64,000 bases of DNA, from NCBI RefSeq assembly GCF_000378505.1, contig NZ_KB899990.1:124001-188000 (forward strand), given 5' to 3'. Of the stretch, positions 46,605 to 56,339 are shown one piece after another (within the stretch, counting starts at the first letter, position 1; each line of letters begins with the position of its first letter). The position numbers and the translations under genes were made by a program. Under the pieces are notes generated by a model that had not been told where the DNA came from, made no database searches, and was given only the letters and a program-made list of their open reading frames with translations. The DNA comes from Modicisalibacter luteus DSM 23508. GTDB lineage: Bacteria > Pseudomonadota > Gammaproteobacteria > Pseudomonadales > Halomonadaceae.

Positions 46605-46898
46605 TCAGGCGATCAACCAGCTAAGCACCAGCAGGCCGAGCAGCATCCACAGGGCCCCGGCCAGAAATGAGCGCTGCAGCAGGGCGCGTATCCCCTTGTA
46701 GAGTAGTCCCAAGCCAATGATCAGGACGACCAGGCCGAACAACGAAGCATTCATGCCCAGGGAGCCGGTCAGGCCCTCGATAAAGTCATGAACGGCAATG
46801 CCGATGCCGGCAAAGAAGCCAGACAGGGCGTCGACGATGAGGCGAATCGCATCGCCGAGGCTTTCGCCGAGCCAGTTGAAGAAACCGTTGGCAACCAT
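46605..46898 (-). CDS. Small inner-membrane hypothetical protein
   Basis: 97 residues with three hydrophobic segments (about 18-40, 51-70, 76-96). No family recognised. It begins 9 bp after the stop of nfo on the same strand and is probably cotranscribed. Confidence 0.65.
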   Translation of the reverse strand: MVANGFFNWLGESLGDAIRLIVDALSGFFAGIGIAVHDFIEGLTGSLGMNASLFGLVVLIIGLGLLYKGIRALLQRSFLAGALWMLLGLLVLSWLIA

Positions 46899-46907
46899 GA
46901 ACGAACC

Positions 46908-47777
46908 TTAGTGGCTGGGAGCGAGGTCAACCGGTTGCCGCTGCTGTGCACGCAACCAATTGATTTCTTCCGACCATCGAGACGGCTCGATGGTTTCAAG
47001 GATAAGTGGAATTCCATCGAGGCGTGGATCGCGCATAAGCGTGGCAAATGCGGCCAGGCCGATATTGCCTTCGCCAAGACAATGGTGACGGTCGACCCGA
47101 CTGCCAAAGGCGCTCTTGGCATCGTTCAGGTGCATGCCGCGTAAGTACTCGAAGCCAACTACCGCGCCGAACTCATCGAGTGTGGCCAGTGTCGCCTCGT
47201 GCGTACGCAGGTCGTAGCCCGCCGCAAAGGCATGGCAAGTATCGATACAGACGCCAACACGCGTCTTGTCGTCGACCTGATCGATGATCTCGGCGAGATG
47301 TTCGAAACGATAGCCGAGGTTGGTGCCTTGCCCAGCGGTATTCTCGATCACGGCGGTGACATGCCTTGTCTGTGACAGCGCCTCATTGATCGATTCGGCA
47401 ATGCGCTTGAGACATTCGCGCTCGGAAATCTTGCGCAAGTGGCTACCGGGATGAAAGTTCAGCAAAGTGAGGCCGAGCTGTTCACAGCGCTGGAACTCGT
47501 CGAGAAACGCTTCCCGGCTCTTGTTCAGCGCTAAAGTATCGGGGTGGCCCAGGTTGATCAGGTAGCTGTCATGCGGAAGGATCTGCCCGGGACCGAATCC
47601 GTAGCGTTGGCAGGCCGTCTTGAACGAGGCGATAGCCTCGTCGCTTAGCGGCTTGGCACGCCACTGACGCTGATTCTTGGTAAATAGTGCAAAGGCGTTG
47701 GCCCCGATCTCGTGGGCCCTGATGACCGCCTGGGCAGCACCGCCGGCTGCGCTGACATGGGCGCCAAGGTATTTCAT
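46908..47777 (-). CDS. nfo: Endonuclease IV
   Basis: 289 residues. AP endonuclease for abasic-site repair. Zinc TIM-barrel motifs: [64 protein letters not shown] (20 residues shown) and [12 protein letters not shown] at 47777 is the family start. Confidence 0.95.
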   Translation of the reverse strand: MKYLGAHVSAAGGAAQAVIRAHEIGANAFALFTKNQRQWRAKPLSDEAIASFKTACQRYGFGPGQILPHDSYLINLGHPDTLALNKSREAFLDEFQRCEQLGLTLLNFHPGSHLRKISERECLKRIAESINEALSQTRHVTAVIENTAGQGTNLGYRFEHLAEIIDQVDDKTRVGVCIDTCHAFAAGYDLRTHEATLATLDEFGAVVGFEYLRGMHLNDAKSAFGSRVDRHHCLGEGNIGLAAFATLMRDPRLDGIPLILETIEPSRWSEEINWLRAQQRQPVDLAPSH

Positions 47778-48124
47778 GCCAAGTGTCCATCGCAAGTGAA
47801 GGGTTGCTATGGTAGTGCGTTGGCGTTCCGATCGCGACCGCCAGCGATTTGACGCGCTGCACAATGGCATCTTTAATGAAAGTGTCGGCTGAATTAGCTG
47901 GCATTGAACGACATAGGAAGACTTTCCATGACCCAACTGATGTGGGCGCCGGCAGTGTTCGATTCCGTACGCATGAATAATCATGCGCTGCGATTCTTCG
48001 CCTGTCCGCGCGTCGCCTGACATCAGTTCCTTCGGCCGCGGATCTTACCGCGGCCCGAGTCTCCCCAGCATGACCCAGCTCTTGCTCCGCTAAGGTCCCG
48101 GCCTCCTGCTAAGGAGACGGAGAC
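47778..48124. promoter_or_regulatory. Divergent intergenic region with GC hairpin
   Basis: 347 bp between nfo and the DUF1127 gene. Holds both promoters and an 8-bp GC-rich inverted repeat (48034-48041 with 48048-48055). No gene seen. Confidence 0.4.
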
Positions 48125-48391
48125 ATGAATATCGCAGGCTGGTTCGCACGCATACGCAAGGCAGTGACCATCGCCCATCGTCATCGGAGCAACTATCGGA
48201 CGTTGGCCCATCTCGACGATCATTTGCTCAGGGATATCGGCCTTTACGTGGATCAGGGCATCGTGCGTCCGCTGCACCCGAAAACCACGGAGACCAACGT
48301 CCCGATGGTGGCCCCCCGGAACGAAGACGCCCTGGAGAAGGTGGAGACACCTTTGAAAGTGTGTCCCGCATGTGGAGCCACCTTGGCTTAG
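48125..48391 (+). CDS. DUF1127 family protein with C-terminal CxxC
   Basis: 88 residues. LAHLDDHLLRDIGLYVDQG is the DUF1127 motif. The tail VCPACGATLA adds a CxxC that could bind zinc, which is not part of the core family. Family members are often small regulators in RNA or phosphate metabolism. AAGGAGAC precedes the ATG. Confidence 0.82.
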   Translation: MNIAGWFARIRKAVTIAHRHRSNYRTLAHLDDHLLRDIGLYVDQGIVRPLHPKTTETNVPMVAPRNEDALEKVETPLKVCPACGATLA

Positions 48392-48440
48392 CCAGGCCGC
48401 GGCCGCAGGATGCGGTCGTGGCCAATCAGAAAAACGGGTA

Positions 48441-48465
48441 GGGCAGGGAAGGCCCTGCCCGTTTT
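48441..48465 (+). terminator. Terminator hairpin
   Basis: GGGCAGGG (48441-48448) pairs with CCCTGCCC (48453-48460), flanked by AAAAC and GTTTT. Follows the DUF1127 gene. Confidence 0.75.
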
Positions 48466-48520
48466 CGTAAATGCGAAAATGCACGAAGATGACCTAAGCG
48501 CATACAGGGAGGCAGGCAGC

Positions 48521-49219
48521 ATGAAGACCATCGGAATCTTGGGTGGAATGAGCTGGGAGTCGACGCAAAGCTACTACCGGGGCCTGAACGAAGGCGTCCG
48601 AGATAGGCTCGGTGGCTATCATTCCGCCTCGATCTGCCTGATAAGTGTCGATTTTGCCGAGGTCGAAGCGCTTCAGCGTGCTGGTGACTGGGATGCGGCC
48701 GGCCGCTATCTGGCCAGTTCGGCACGCCAGGCCCAAGCGGCTGGGGCAGATTTCCTGCTGATAGCTACAAACACCATGCATCGCGTGGCAGACGCGATCG
48801 AAGCGACGATCGATATCCCTCTGCTGCACATTGCTGATGCGACAGGCTTGGCTCTGCAGCGCGATGGCCTACGTCGCATTGGTCTGTTGGGGACTCGGTT
48901 TACCATGGAGCAAGCGTTTTATCGCGATCGCATTCAGTCCAGATTCGGTATCGAGGTCATCACGCCCCAACGGGAAGACCGTGACTTCATCCATGAGGTG
49001 ATCTTCAACGAGCTTGTGCATGGCAAGGTCGTCGGCGCCTCTAGGGACCGCTTCCTCTCGATTATCAACGATCTCGCTCAGCGCGGGGCCGAAGGCGTGA
49101 TTCTGGGCTGTACTGAGATCGGCATGCTGGTTCAGCCGCCCGATACAACCGTGGGGCTTTATGACACCACGACGCTGCATGTTGCGGCGGCGCTGGACAT
49201 GGCCCTGAATGAAAAATAA
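48521..49219 (+). CDS. Aspartate/glutamate racemase family protein, YgeA type
   Basis: 232 residues. Aligns by eye with YgeA: GILGGMSWEST, TNTMHRVADAI, LLGTRFTME and LGCTEIGML. As in YgeA the first catalytic cysteine is replaced by Thr (TNT), while the second (GCTE) is kept. E. coli YgeA is a broad-specificity amino-acid racemase. D-amino acid supply for the cell wall or biofilm signalling is possible. ATG at 48521 gives family length. Confidence 0.87.
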   Translation: MKTIGILGGMSWESTQSYYRGLNEGVRDRLGGYHSASICLISVDFAEVEALQRAGDWDAAGRYLASSARQAQAAGADFLLIATNTMHRVADAIEATIDIPLLHIADATGLALQRDGLRRIGLLGTRFTMEQAFYRDRIQSRFGIEVITPQREDRDFIHEVIFNELVHGKVVGASRDRFLSIINDLAQRGAEGVILGCTEIGMLVQPPDTTVGLYDTTTLHVAAALDMALNEK

Positions 49220-49369
49220 TGATCCCAGTATAAGTGCAGGGAACGTGATCCCCAGAATCACTTATTGCCTGATTTTGTTTCGCCACGGTACGCGTTGATG
49301 CCCCCAACTCGTCATGCAGAAAGGGGGATGGTAGGTTCAGGCTTCACTAACATGAGCGAGGTTTGCCAC

Positions 49370-49573
49370 GTGGATACGTCAGTCAATGCAACCGTAGGCA
49401 TGGCTTTGGCCCTGCAGCAATTCAATGCCGGCCAGCAGTCTCAGATGGACCTGCTCAAGGAGTCCCTGGACACTCAGGCTAATCAGGTTTCTGAAATCAT
49501 GGAATCGGCCGCGCCGAAGGACTCGCTGGCATCGACCGGCACTGTCGGAACACGCATCAATACCTTCGCGTGA
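49370..49573 (+). CDS. YjfB-like small protein
   Basis: 67 residues, GTG start with GAGCGAGG 8 nt upstream. VDTSVNATVGMALALQQFN is close to the YjfB family of putative motility proteins, described as sigma-D regulated in Bacillus. An ATG at 49352 exists but lacks a ribosome-binding site. Followed by a good terminator. Confidence 0.7.
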   Translation: MDTSVNATVGMALALQQFNAGQQSQMDLLKESLDTQANQVSEIMESAAPKDSLASTGTVGTRINTFA

Positions 49574-49594
49574 TCTCCCGCCTCAAGCAATGAG

Positions 49595-49625
49595 AACGCC
49601 GTGGCTATAAGCTACGGCGTTTTTT
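49595..49625 (+). terminator. Intrinsic terminator
   Basis: AACGCCGT (49595-49602) with ACGGCGTT (49614-49621) and T6, after the YjfB-like gene. Confidence 0.85.
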
Positions 49626-49641
49626 ATGGCCTTGGCTTGTG

Positions 49642-49989
49642 TCAGATCTGCGGCGCGTCGAAGTCGATCGGCTCGTCGGTATAAACGCACACGTTGGCGT
49701 CCTCAATGTCACCGTCCTCAGCTTCCAGATGCTTGGCAAAAAAGCTGCGAATTTCCGCGCGTTGGCAATGTGCCTCGAAGGCCTCCCGGTTGGCCCATAT
49801 CTCGTGGAACACGATCGGGTAGCTGCTCCCTTGGGCAAAAGGGTTGTCGATGTGTCGAGTCACGGTGTAATGCAGGCAGGCGTCTTCACGATGGGCGTTA
49901 GGCTCAAGAGCCTGCAACGCCTTGAAAACGGCTTCTTCCTTGCCAGGCTTGGGTTTGAAGCTGGCGATGCAATAAACCTTGGATGTCAT
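49642..49989 (-). CDS. Antibiotic biosynthesis monooxygenase-domain protein
   Basis: 115 residues, ferredoxin-like ABM fold. KVYCIASFKPKPGKEEAVFKA, YTVTRHIDNP and FHEIWANREAFEAHC are family features. Members are small monooxygenases, often quinol-related; substrate unknown. Confidence 0.85.
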   Translation of the reverse strand: MTSKVYCIASFKPKPGKEEAVFKALQALEPNAHREDACLHYTVTRHIDNPFAQGSSYPIVFHEIWANREAFEAHCQRAEIRSFFAKHLEAEDGDIEDANVCVYTDEPIDFDAPQI

Positions 49990-50064
49990 AGGGGTTCCAA
50001 ATCGCGGTAAATGTGAAACGTAACGATAGCACTGGTTACGTTGTGAATGGACGCTGGGGCCTCG

Positions 50065-50550
50065 TTATTCAACCGGCACCGCCGGGTTATCGATCACGCG
50101 GCGCAGCACGAAACTCGAATGGGCCCCGCTGACGCCCTCGATACGTGTGATGCGGTTGAGCAGCAGATCCTGATAGTCGTCCATATCCTTGACCACAACC
50201 TTGAGCTGGTAATCGGCTTCCTGCCCAGTGATCAACAAGCACTCCAGGACCTGTGGCAGTGCCGCGACTTTCTTCTCGAAATTTGCGAAGCGCTCCGGGG
50301 TGTGTCGGTCCATGGAGATATGCAGCAATGCCATCAGACTGTAACCCAGGCGCTTGCTGTCAACGATGGCGCGATAGCCCGTGATCAGTCCGCTCTGTTC
50401 CAAAGCTCGTACGCGCCTGAGGCAAGGCGAGGGAGACAGCCCGATGCGTTCGGCCAGTTCCTGATTGCTGAGTCGCCCATCGTGCTGAAGGATATCGAGG
50501 ATGCGGCGATCATAACGGTCAAGCGCAGGGGAAATGTGCTGGAAAGTCAT
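50065..50550 (-). CDS. Lrp/AsnC family regulator
   Basis: 161 residues. N-terminal helix-turn-helix LDRYDRRILDILQHDGRLS (19 residues) and SPSPCLRRVRALEQSGLI, C-terminal RAM effector domain. Divergent from leuA across 252 bp, so it may regulate leuA or an amino-acid gene. The first ATG is at 50550; an upstream TTG in the same frame is less likely. Confidence 0.9.
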   Translation of the reverse strand: MTFQHISPALDRYDRRILDILQHDGRLSNQELAERIGLSPSPCLRRVRALEQSGLITGYRAIVDSKRLGYSLMALLHISMDRHTPERFANFEKKVAALPQVLECLLITGQEADYQLKVVVKDMDDYQDLLLNRITRIEGVSGAHSSFVLRRVIDNPAVPVE

Positions 50551-50589
50551 ATTGGGCAATCTTTGGTGTCATTATTGGGATTTTTTAGC

Positions 50590-50802
50590 ATATGCTGCCG
50601 AATTATGCGCGGCTGCAGCCCAACTTCGCAATCACTGACCCTGGCGCCAGGTTTAAGCTAGTAATCATCGCCACCAGCGATCGACATGCTGTCCGGGGCC
50701 GTCTCCACAAGAGGTGGGCCTGGCGTCGCTCACAAGGCGGCAATGGCAACTTCGACAACCAGGGCGCATCCACGGCGCCGGACATCGCAAGGACCGTCAA
50801 CC
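50590..50802 (+). ncRNA. Structured 5' leader of leuA, leuA-Halomonas-like
   Basis: The 210 bases before leuA carry nested pairing: a 10-bp palindrome GGCTGCAGCC (50611-50620), a 12-bp palindrome (50640-50651), and a long-range stem TGTCCGG (50690-50696) with CCGGACA (50778-50784) that closes an inner hairpin with an AAGA loop (CCAC/GGTG). A leuA-Halomonas RNA motif upstream of leuA is known from comparative studies. I recall the motif but cannot match its consensus here. Confidence 0.45.
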
Positions 50803-52506
50803 ATGGCTTCACTCTCCCGCGCCTTCGATCATCGTAAGTACGTGCCGGCCGAGCCGGTACCGCTGACCCATCGCCAGTGGCCTTCCCGGACCCTGAGCCG
50901 GGCTCCGATCTGGGCTAGCGTGGACCTGCGCGACGGCAACCAGGCGCTACTCGAGCCGATGACTGTCGAGCAGAAGAAGCGTCTCTGGGCGCTGCTGGTC
51001 AAGGTCGGGCTCAAGGAGATTGAAGTCGGCTTTCCTGCGGCCAGTCAGCACGATTACGATTTCGTGCGCTGGCTGATCGAGGACAATCAGATACCCGAGG
51101 ATGTCCATATCCAGGTGCTCGTGCAGGCCCGTGAACACCTCATCGAAAGAACCTTCGCGGCACTGGAGGGCGTGGAGCGCGCCATCGTGCACGTATACAA
51201 CTCCACGTCCAAGGTTCAACGCGAGCGGGTATTCGAGCAGGATCGCGAGGGAATTATCACCATTGCCGAGCAGGGCGCTCGCTGGGTACAGGAGTATGCG
51301 GCGCGCTATCCCGACACGCAGTGGACCTTTCAGTATTCCCCCGAGAGTTTCACGAGTACCGAAGTGGATTTCTCGGTAGCGATCTGCGAGGCGGTCATGT
51401 CGATCTGGCAGCCTACGCCGGAAAAGCCCTGTATCCTCAACCTGCCGGCCACTGTCGAGGTCGGGCCGGTCAACCATTTCGCCGACCAGATAGAATATTT
51501 CATTACCCATCTGAGCAATCGCGATAGCGCGATCATTTCGCTGCACACCCATAACGACCGTGGGGGCGCAGCAGCTGCCGCCGAACTGGGCCTGCTGGCC
51601 GGGGCCGATCGTGTCGAGGGTACGCTGCTGGGCAACGGTGAGCGCACCGGCAACATGGATATCGTCACCCTGGCGATGAACCTCTACAGTCAGGGCATCG
51701 ACCCCCAGCTCGACCTGTCGAACCCCGACGAAATCATTCAGGTATGCACCGAGTGCACTGGGCTACCGGTACATCCACGCCACCCCTGGATTGGCGAGCT
51801 GGTTTATACCGCCTTCTCTGGGAGCCATCAGGACGCCATTCGCAAGTGCCTGCATAAGCAGCAGGCCGACGAAGCCTGGCAGGTGGCGTATCTGCCCATT
51901 GATCCTCAGGATCTTGGCCGTGATTTCCAGGCGGTGATTCGCGTCAACAGCCAGTCGGGTAAGGGGGGCATGGCATTCCTGCTCGAGCGCGATTTCGGTA
52001 TCAGTTTGCCGCGCTGGATGACCCTGGAGTTGGCGCCGCATGTCCAGCAGGCCAGCGAGCAGGTAACGGGCGAGCTTTCCAGCCAGACGATTCGCGACAT
52101 CTTGCTCGATACCTTCATGTGCGCTGCGCCGGTGACTCTCAAAGGCTATCGGCTGGATCGGGATGACGCAGAGTGCCTGTCTGTCACCTTGCGCCATGAC
52201 CAGGCAAGCATGACCTTGAGTGGCCAGGGGAATGGTGCGATCTCAGCGTTCATGGATGCCTGGCAGCGGCATACCGGACAACGCGTCAATGTCGTCGACT
52301 ATGGCGAACACGCCTTGGGCGAGGGAAGCGATGCGGTGGCCATTGCCTTCGTGCAGCTCAACGTGGACGGTACGCGTATAAGTGGCATGGCCGAGGATGG
52401 GGATACTGTCAGTGCCTCGCTCAAGGCGGTGCTTTCTGCGCTAAACCGCGCTGGAGCGGCGCAGGCCCTGAACGAGATAGCGACAGGTGAGGCGGTACAG
52501 GCCTGA
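50803..52506 (+). CDS. leuA: 2-isopropylmalate synthase
   Basis: 567 residues. First committed step of leucine biosynthesis (2-oxoisovalerate + acetyl-CoA). HMGL-like barrel with [15 protein letters not shown] (metal Asp), [26 protein letters not shown] and [10 protein letters not shown], then the C-terminal LeuA allosteric domain (about 420-560) for leucine feedback. It is the long, Pseudomonas-type LeuA. The ATG at 50803 fits the family start. A leader RNA precedes it and an 11-bp hairpin follows. Confidence 0.95.
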   Translation: MASLSRAFDHRKYVPAEPVPLTHRQWPSRTLSRAPIWASVDLRDGNQALLEPMTVEQKKRLWALLVKVGLKEIEVGFPAASQHDYDFVRWLIEDNQIPEDVHIQVLVQAREHLIERTFAALEGVERAIVHVYNSTSKVQRERVFEQDREGIITIAEQGARWVQEYAARYPDTQWTFQYSPESFTSTEVDFSVAICEAVMSIWQPTPEKPCILNLPATVEVGPVNHFADQIEYFITHLSNRDSAIISLHTHNDRGGAAAAAELGLLAGADRVEGTLLGNGERTGNMDIVTLAMNLYSQGIDPQLDLSNPDEIIQVCTECTGLPVHPRHPWIGELVYTAFSGSHQDAIRKCLHKQQADEAWQVAYLPIDPQDLGRDFQAVIRVNSQSGKGGMAFLLERDFGISLPRWMTLELAPHVQQASEQVTGELSSQTIRDILLDTFMCAAPVTLKGYRLDRDDAECLSVTLRHDQASMTLSGQGNGAISAFMDAWQRHTGQRVNVVDYGEHALGEGSDAVAIAFVQLNVDGTRISGMAEDGDTVSASLKAVLSALNRAGAAQALNEIATGEAVQA

Positions 52507-52542
52507 ACCACTTCCGGGCCACACTTGCCGTCACGGACAAAC

Positions 52543-52566
52543 ATCGGCCGCCCATGGGCGGCCGAT
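52543..52566 (+). terminator. Terminator-like hairpin after leuA
   Basis: Perfect 11-bp stem (52543-52553 with 52556-52566) 37 bp after the leuA stop. Confidence 0.7.
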
Positions 52567-52600
52567 ATCGTTCAGGTGCCCTCAATCACTGCCACCGGCA

Positions 52601-53071
52601 TCATGGGGTGGCGACGCGCTCGTGCCACTGTGCCAGTGATTCGTCGGGGTACTCCTGAAAGCAGCGGTCCTGATCGTCGGGGCGAAACAACACCCAATCG
52701 GGCCTGGAGCCCAGCATCATGTGGGTATGCTCTGGCGGGAGCGGCAGCGGAGTGTCGATGGCGCCGGCATGGGGATGTACGAGTTCCGGCCGCTCAGGAG
52801 ACCATAGCCAAAGCGCGGTGCCGCACTCGCGACAGAAACGGCGCTCGGCGCTGCTGGTCGAGCCGTCCTCCATGCGGGCTCGGTAGATGCTGATGTGTTC
52901 CTCGCCATGGACCTCCATGGTCTCGGTACGTGCGCCGAGATTGATGGCGAATCCACCGGTGCCGGCGGTCTTGCGGCAGATACTGCAGTAACAAAGATTG
53001 AAAGGGTAGGGCGCATCGGCTTCCACGCTGAAACGCACTGCGCCACAGTGGCAGCTACCGTCGAGTTGCAT
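52601..53071 (-). CDS. GFA-domain zinc protein
   Basis: 156 residues. CHCGAVRF, CYCSICRKTAG and RFCRECGTALW are the zinc clusters of the GFA fold. Similar family to 38355 but not a close paralogue. Activity unknown. ATG at 53071 after a GGAGGA site. Confidence 0.88.
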   Translation of the reverse strand: MQLDGSCHCGAVRFSVEADAPYPFNLCYCSICRKTAGTGGFAINLGARTETMEVHGEEHISIYRARMEDGSTSSAERRFCRECGTALWLWSPERPELVHPHAGAIDTPLPLPPEHTHMMLGSRPDWVLFRPDDQDRCFQEYPDESLAQWHERVATP

Positions 53072-53143
53072 CCTGTCCTCCTTGCTCCTTGTGTCGACCA
53101 ATTCTGAAGGTGGTCGACTCCCGCCTGGGCGGTATTTCGCGAA

Positions 53144-53968
53144 TTAACGGGGCGGTTTGTCACTACGAATCTGGGCATGACTGATCAGGGCGAAGATGAA
53201 CGTTCCGCCAATGACGTTGCCGGCCAGCACCGGGAACATGAAATGGAAAAGATATTCCGACCATGAGGCTTGGCCATCGAAGACCAGAAACAGGATCTCG
53301 GTTGAGCCGACAATGATATGCGTGAACTCACCCAAGGCGACCAGATAGGTCATGATGATGATTACCCAGATCTTGGCCTGGTCAGCGGCGGGCATCAGCC
53401 AGACCATTGTGGCGATAATCCAGCCGGCCACGATGCCCTTGGCGAACATCTCCCCCTTGGTGTTGATCAGCACATCCTCGCCCAGGCTGACAAAGGCCTC
53501 ATGCGTTTTGGGGTCCAGGATCGGTAGGGCCTGAATGGCATAGGCAAACACGGCCACGCCGACAAGGTTTCCTATCAAAACAACGACCCAGAGACGCAGC
53601 ATCTTGGCCAGGTTGGTGAAGTTGGGGGAGGTCATGATCGGCAGGACAGCCGTCAGCGTGTTTTCGGTAAACAGCTGCTGCTTGGCAAGACCAATGACTA
53701 GAAAACCGACGGTATAGCCAAAACATTCCACGAGAAACGCCACCTCGGTATCAGGCAGGTGGGCGCGCAGTAGCCCCATGGTGACCATCGAGAAGCTGAT
53801 CGATAATCCTGCGGCGACAGCAGACCAGAACAGTGCTGATGCCGTTCGAGAGAGTTCCTTCTCGCCGCCTTCGCGTATGGCCTTGTGCACACCCGCGGCT
53901 TCGGCGGGCGATTCTTTGACTCGTTTGGCGTCCTGTCCAAGGGTCTGTGAATCATCTTGGGGCGTCAT
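53144..53968 (-). CDS. Formate/nitrite transporter family channel (YfdC-like)
   Basis: 274 residues, six membrane helices of the FNT pentameric channel family. LFTENTLTAVLP is the FNT loop-helix segment, and GNVIGGTFIF a later pore motif. The acidic/basic N-terminal extension of about 40 residues resembles the YfdC branch. Anion transported is unknown. Confidence 0.87.
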   Translation of the reverse strand: MTPQDDSQTLGQDAKRVKESPAEAAGVHKAIREGGEKELSRTASALFWSAVAAGLSISFSMVTMGLLRAHLPDTEVAFLVECFGYTVGFLVIGLAKQQLFTENTLTAVLPIMTSPNFTNLAKMLRLWVVVLIGNLVGVAVFAYAIQALPILDPKTHEAFVSLGEDVLINTKGEMFAKGIVAGWIIATMVWLMPAADQAKIWVIIIMTYLVALGEFTHIIVGSTEILFLVFDGQASWSEYLFHFMFPVLAGNVIGGTFIFALISHAQIRSDKPPR

Positions 53969-54087
53969 GGCACAACCTCATCCTTGAGAGTGGTTCGGTT
54001 GAATGTGGCTAAGTTCAGCCACTCGCGCAAGATGTCAGCCGTTTCCGATTATGATTAAGTAAGACATGCTCAAGCTAAGGAGGGCTT

Positions 54088-54777
54088 ATGTCTGAAGGAA
54101 TGGTCTCGATACTCATCAACTTGGGGACCGCCTGGCTGGCGGGCAGCCTGATCGGCCTGGAGCGCAGCTACCATGGTCGTCCGGCCGGGTTTCGTACCCA
54201 TGCGCTGGTCTGTGTCGCTTCGGCACTGCTGATGCTGGTTTCTACGCACCAGGCAGAATGGGTGGGGGGGATGCTCCCCGACTCCGCCATTCAGACCGAC
54301 CCGACCCGCATGGCGCAAGGGATCATGACCGGTATCGGCTTTCTGGGAGCCGGTGTTATCTTCAAGGAGGGCTTGACGGTGCATGGGTTGACCACCGCCG
54401 CCTCGATTTGGATCACATCGGCACTGGGCATCCTGTTTGGTATTGGGTTTCTCTACCCGGCTGTCATCGTGACGGTGGTCACCTTGATAACGCTATCCTT
54501 ATTCCGATGGGTCGAAGGTCACCTGCCCAACGAGTTCTATGCCGACCATGTCATCAGCTATCCCATCGAATCCGTAGATGATGAGAGCGAAGTCAGGGAG
54601 ATGATCGCCAGGCATGGCTGTGTCATCAAGACGATGAGTTACCGCTTGGCTGAACGCGGCAAAATATACCGTTATCATATGGTTTTACAAACTCATGATA
54701 AGGATAACCTGGTGAAGTTGGCGGCGAGTTTGCGTGAATCCAGGACCATTCTGGAATTTAGGCTGGCTGTGGCCTGA
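54088..54777 (+). CDS. MgtC/SapB family membrane protein
   Basis: 229 residues. LIGLERSYHGRPAGFRTHALVC (split here after RPAG) and GIGFLGAGVIFKEG, then GLTTAASIWITSALG are MgtC motifs. Four to five helices plus a C-terminal ACT-like domain (about 150-229). MgtC proteins affect Mg2+ homeostasis or ATP synthase; role here is unproven. AAGGAGGG site. Confidence 0.88.
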   Translation: MSEGMVSILINLGTAWLAGSLIGLERSYHGRPAGFRTHALVCVASALLMLVSTHQAEWVGGMLPDSAIQTDPTRMAQGIMTGIGFLGAGVIFKEGLTVHGLTTAASIWITSALGILFGIGFLYPAVIVTVVTLITLSLFRWVEGHLPNEFYADHVISYPIESVDDESEVREMIARHGCVIKTMSYRLAERGKIYRYHMVLQTHDKDNLVKLAASLRESRTILEFRLAVA

Positions 54778-54865
54778 GTTAGCCCAATAGAGTCTATCTT
54801 GCGATTTCCCGGGTGACAGGCGATGGTATAGCCAGACCAAGGCAGGCTGGACAAGGAAACGATGC

Positions 54866-55795
54866 ATGGCCGACGCGATGGCAAGGAGTGCTCGCCTGAT
54901 TCTCAATGGCAAGGTCGCCCAAGAGCCCGAAGTGCGTGAGGCGGTCTCCGCCATGCGCGAAGCAGGATGCGACCTGCAGGTGCGTATCACCTGGGAAACC
55001 GGTGACGCCTTGCGTTTCGTCGAGGAGGCTGCGCAAGAGGGAGTATTACGCCTCATTGCGGGTGGTGGCGATGGTAGTGTCAACGAAATCGTTAACGGGT
55101 TGATGCACCTGGACGAAGCGCACCGGCCTGCGCTGGGCATTCTTCCACTGGGGAGTGCCAACGACTTTGCCCATGGGGTTTGCTTGCCCATGGATCCGCA
55201 CCAGGCCCTGCACACGGCGCTGACTGTCTCTTCCCGGGCTGTGGATGTGGCGCATCTGGGCGCCGATTACTTCATCAATATGGCCTCGGGTGGCTTCGGT
55301 GCCGAAATTACTACGTCGACGCCGGTGTCTCTCAAGCGTTTGCTTGGCGGTGGCGCCTATTCATTGATGGGTATGCTCAAGCTCTGGCACTACCAGCCCT
55401 ATAGTGGCCATCTGAGCTGGCCGGAAGGGGAGTTCGAGGGTCCCTTGTTCCTGCTTGCAATCGGCAACGGTGTTCAAGCGGGCGGAGGCCAAAAGCTTGC
55501 ACCCGATGCCAAGCTCGATGATGGCTTGCTGAATGTGCTACTCGTGCGTCATTTTTCGTCGCTTTCCGAAATGCGCCAGCTTCTTGCGGAGCTGGAAAGG
55601 ATTCCGGAAGATGGCGAGTTCGTGCGCACGGTGCATACCTCGCGGCTCTCCTTTCAGGGTGATAGCGCCTTCCCGCTCAATCTGGATGGCGAGCCCAGGC
55701 AGCTGAAGACGTTCGAGGTCAAGCTGGAACCGCGTGCCCTCAAGCTGCTGGTACAGTCCGACTGCCCGTTACTTTCATCATCATCCCGACACTGA
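54866..55795 (+). CDS. yegS: YegS-type lipid kinase
   Basis: 309 residues. Diacylglycerol-kinase fold: IAGGGDGSVNEIVNGL (ATP), LPLGSANDFAHG, and GDGLLN-like DDGLLNVLLV. YegS phosphorylates phosphatidylglycerol in vitro. Start at 54866; the in-frame ATG at 54878 is an alternative. The deaminase gene follows by 10 bp. Confidence 0.87.
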   Translation: MADAMARSARLILNGKVAQEPEVREAVSAMREAGCDLQVRITWETGDALRFVEEAAQEGVLRLIAGGGDGSVNEIVNGLMHLDEAHRPALGILPLGSANDFAHGVCLPMDPHQALHTALTVSSRAVDVAHLGADYFINMASGGFGAEITTSTPVSLKRLLGGGAYSLMGMLKLWHYQPYSGHLSWPEGEFEGPLFLLAIGNGVQAGGGQKLAPDAKLDDGLLNVLLVRHFSSLSEMRQLLAELERIPEDGEFVRTVHTSRLSFQGDSAFPLNLDGEPRQLKTFEVKLEPRALKLLVQSDCPLLSSSSRH

Positions 55796-55805
55796 GGAGA
55801 CGTCC

Positions 55806-56243
55806 TTGGACGAATTCATGAAGGCCGCAATCGCCGAGGCCCGACAAGGACTCGAAGAAGGCGGAGTTCCTATCGGCTCGGTCCTGGTACATCAAGGCCG
55901 CATCATTGGCCGAGGCCATAACCAGCGGCAGCAGCGTGGCAGCGTCGTGTTGCACGGGGAAATGGATGCCTTGGAAAACGCCGGACGCCAGCCTGCATCC
56001 GTCTATCGTGACTCGGTGCTTTATACGACGTTATCTCCGTGTCCCATGTGTAGCGGGGCAATCCTTCTGTACGGAATACCGCGTGTCGTTATCGGTGAAA
56101 ACCGTACCTTCATGGGGGCTGAAGACAATCTGCGTCAGCACGGCATCACCCTTGAGGTGCTGGATAGCATCGAATGCCGTGAACTGATGAACACCTTCAT
56201 CGCCCGTCATCCCGATGTCTGGAATGAAGATATCGGCGAGTAA
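55806..56243 (+). CDS. Yeast FCY1-type cytosine deaminase
   Basis: 145 residues. Zinc deaminase motifs HGEMDALEN and SPCPMCSGAI, and IPRVVIGENRTF with a C-terminal WNEDIGE close to fungal cytosine deaminase. This is unlike E. coli CodA, an amidohydrolase. Converts cytosine to uracil. The TTG start at 55806 has a GAGGAG site 7 nt upstream (inside the yegS end); the ATG at 55818 is an alternative. Confidence 0.87.
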   Translation: MDEFMKAAIAEARQGLEEGGVPIGSVLVHQGRIIGRGHNQRQQRGSVVLHGEMDALENAGRQPASVYRDSVLYTTLSPCPMCSGAILLYGIPRVVIGENRTFMGAEDNLRQHGITLEVLDSIECRELMNTFIARHPDVWNEDIGE

Positions 56244-56339
56244 TCAGACCTTGCGGCGACTTCGTTTCCTTGCGCCTGCAAATGCGGTTTGCTGGAATGT
56301 CGCCACCATGCAAGGCAGATCCTTCAATGAGGAGTGATA

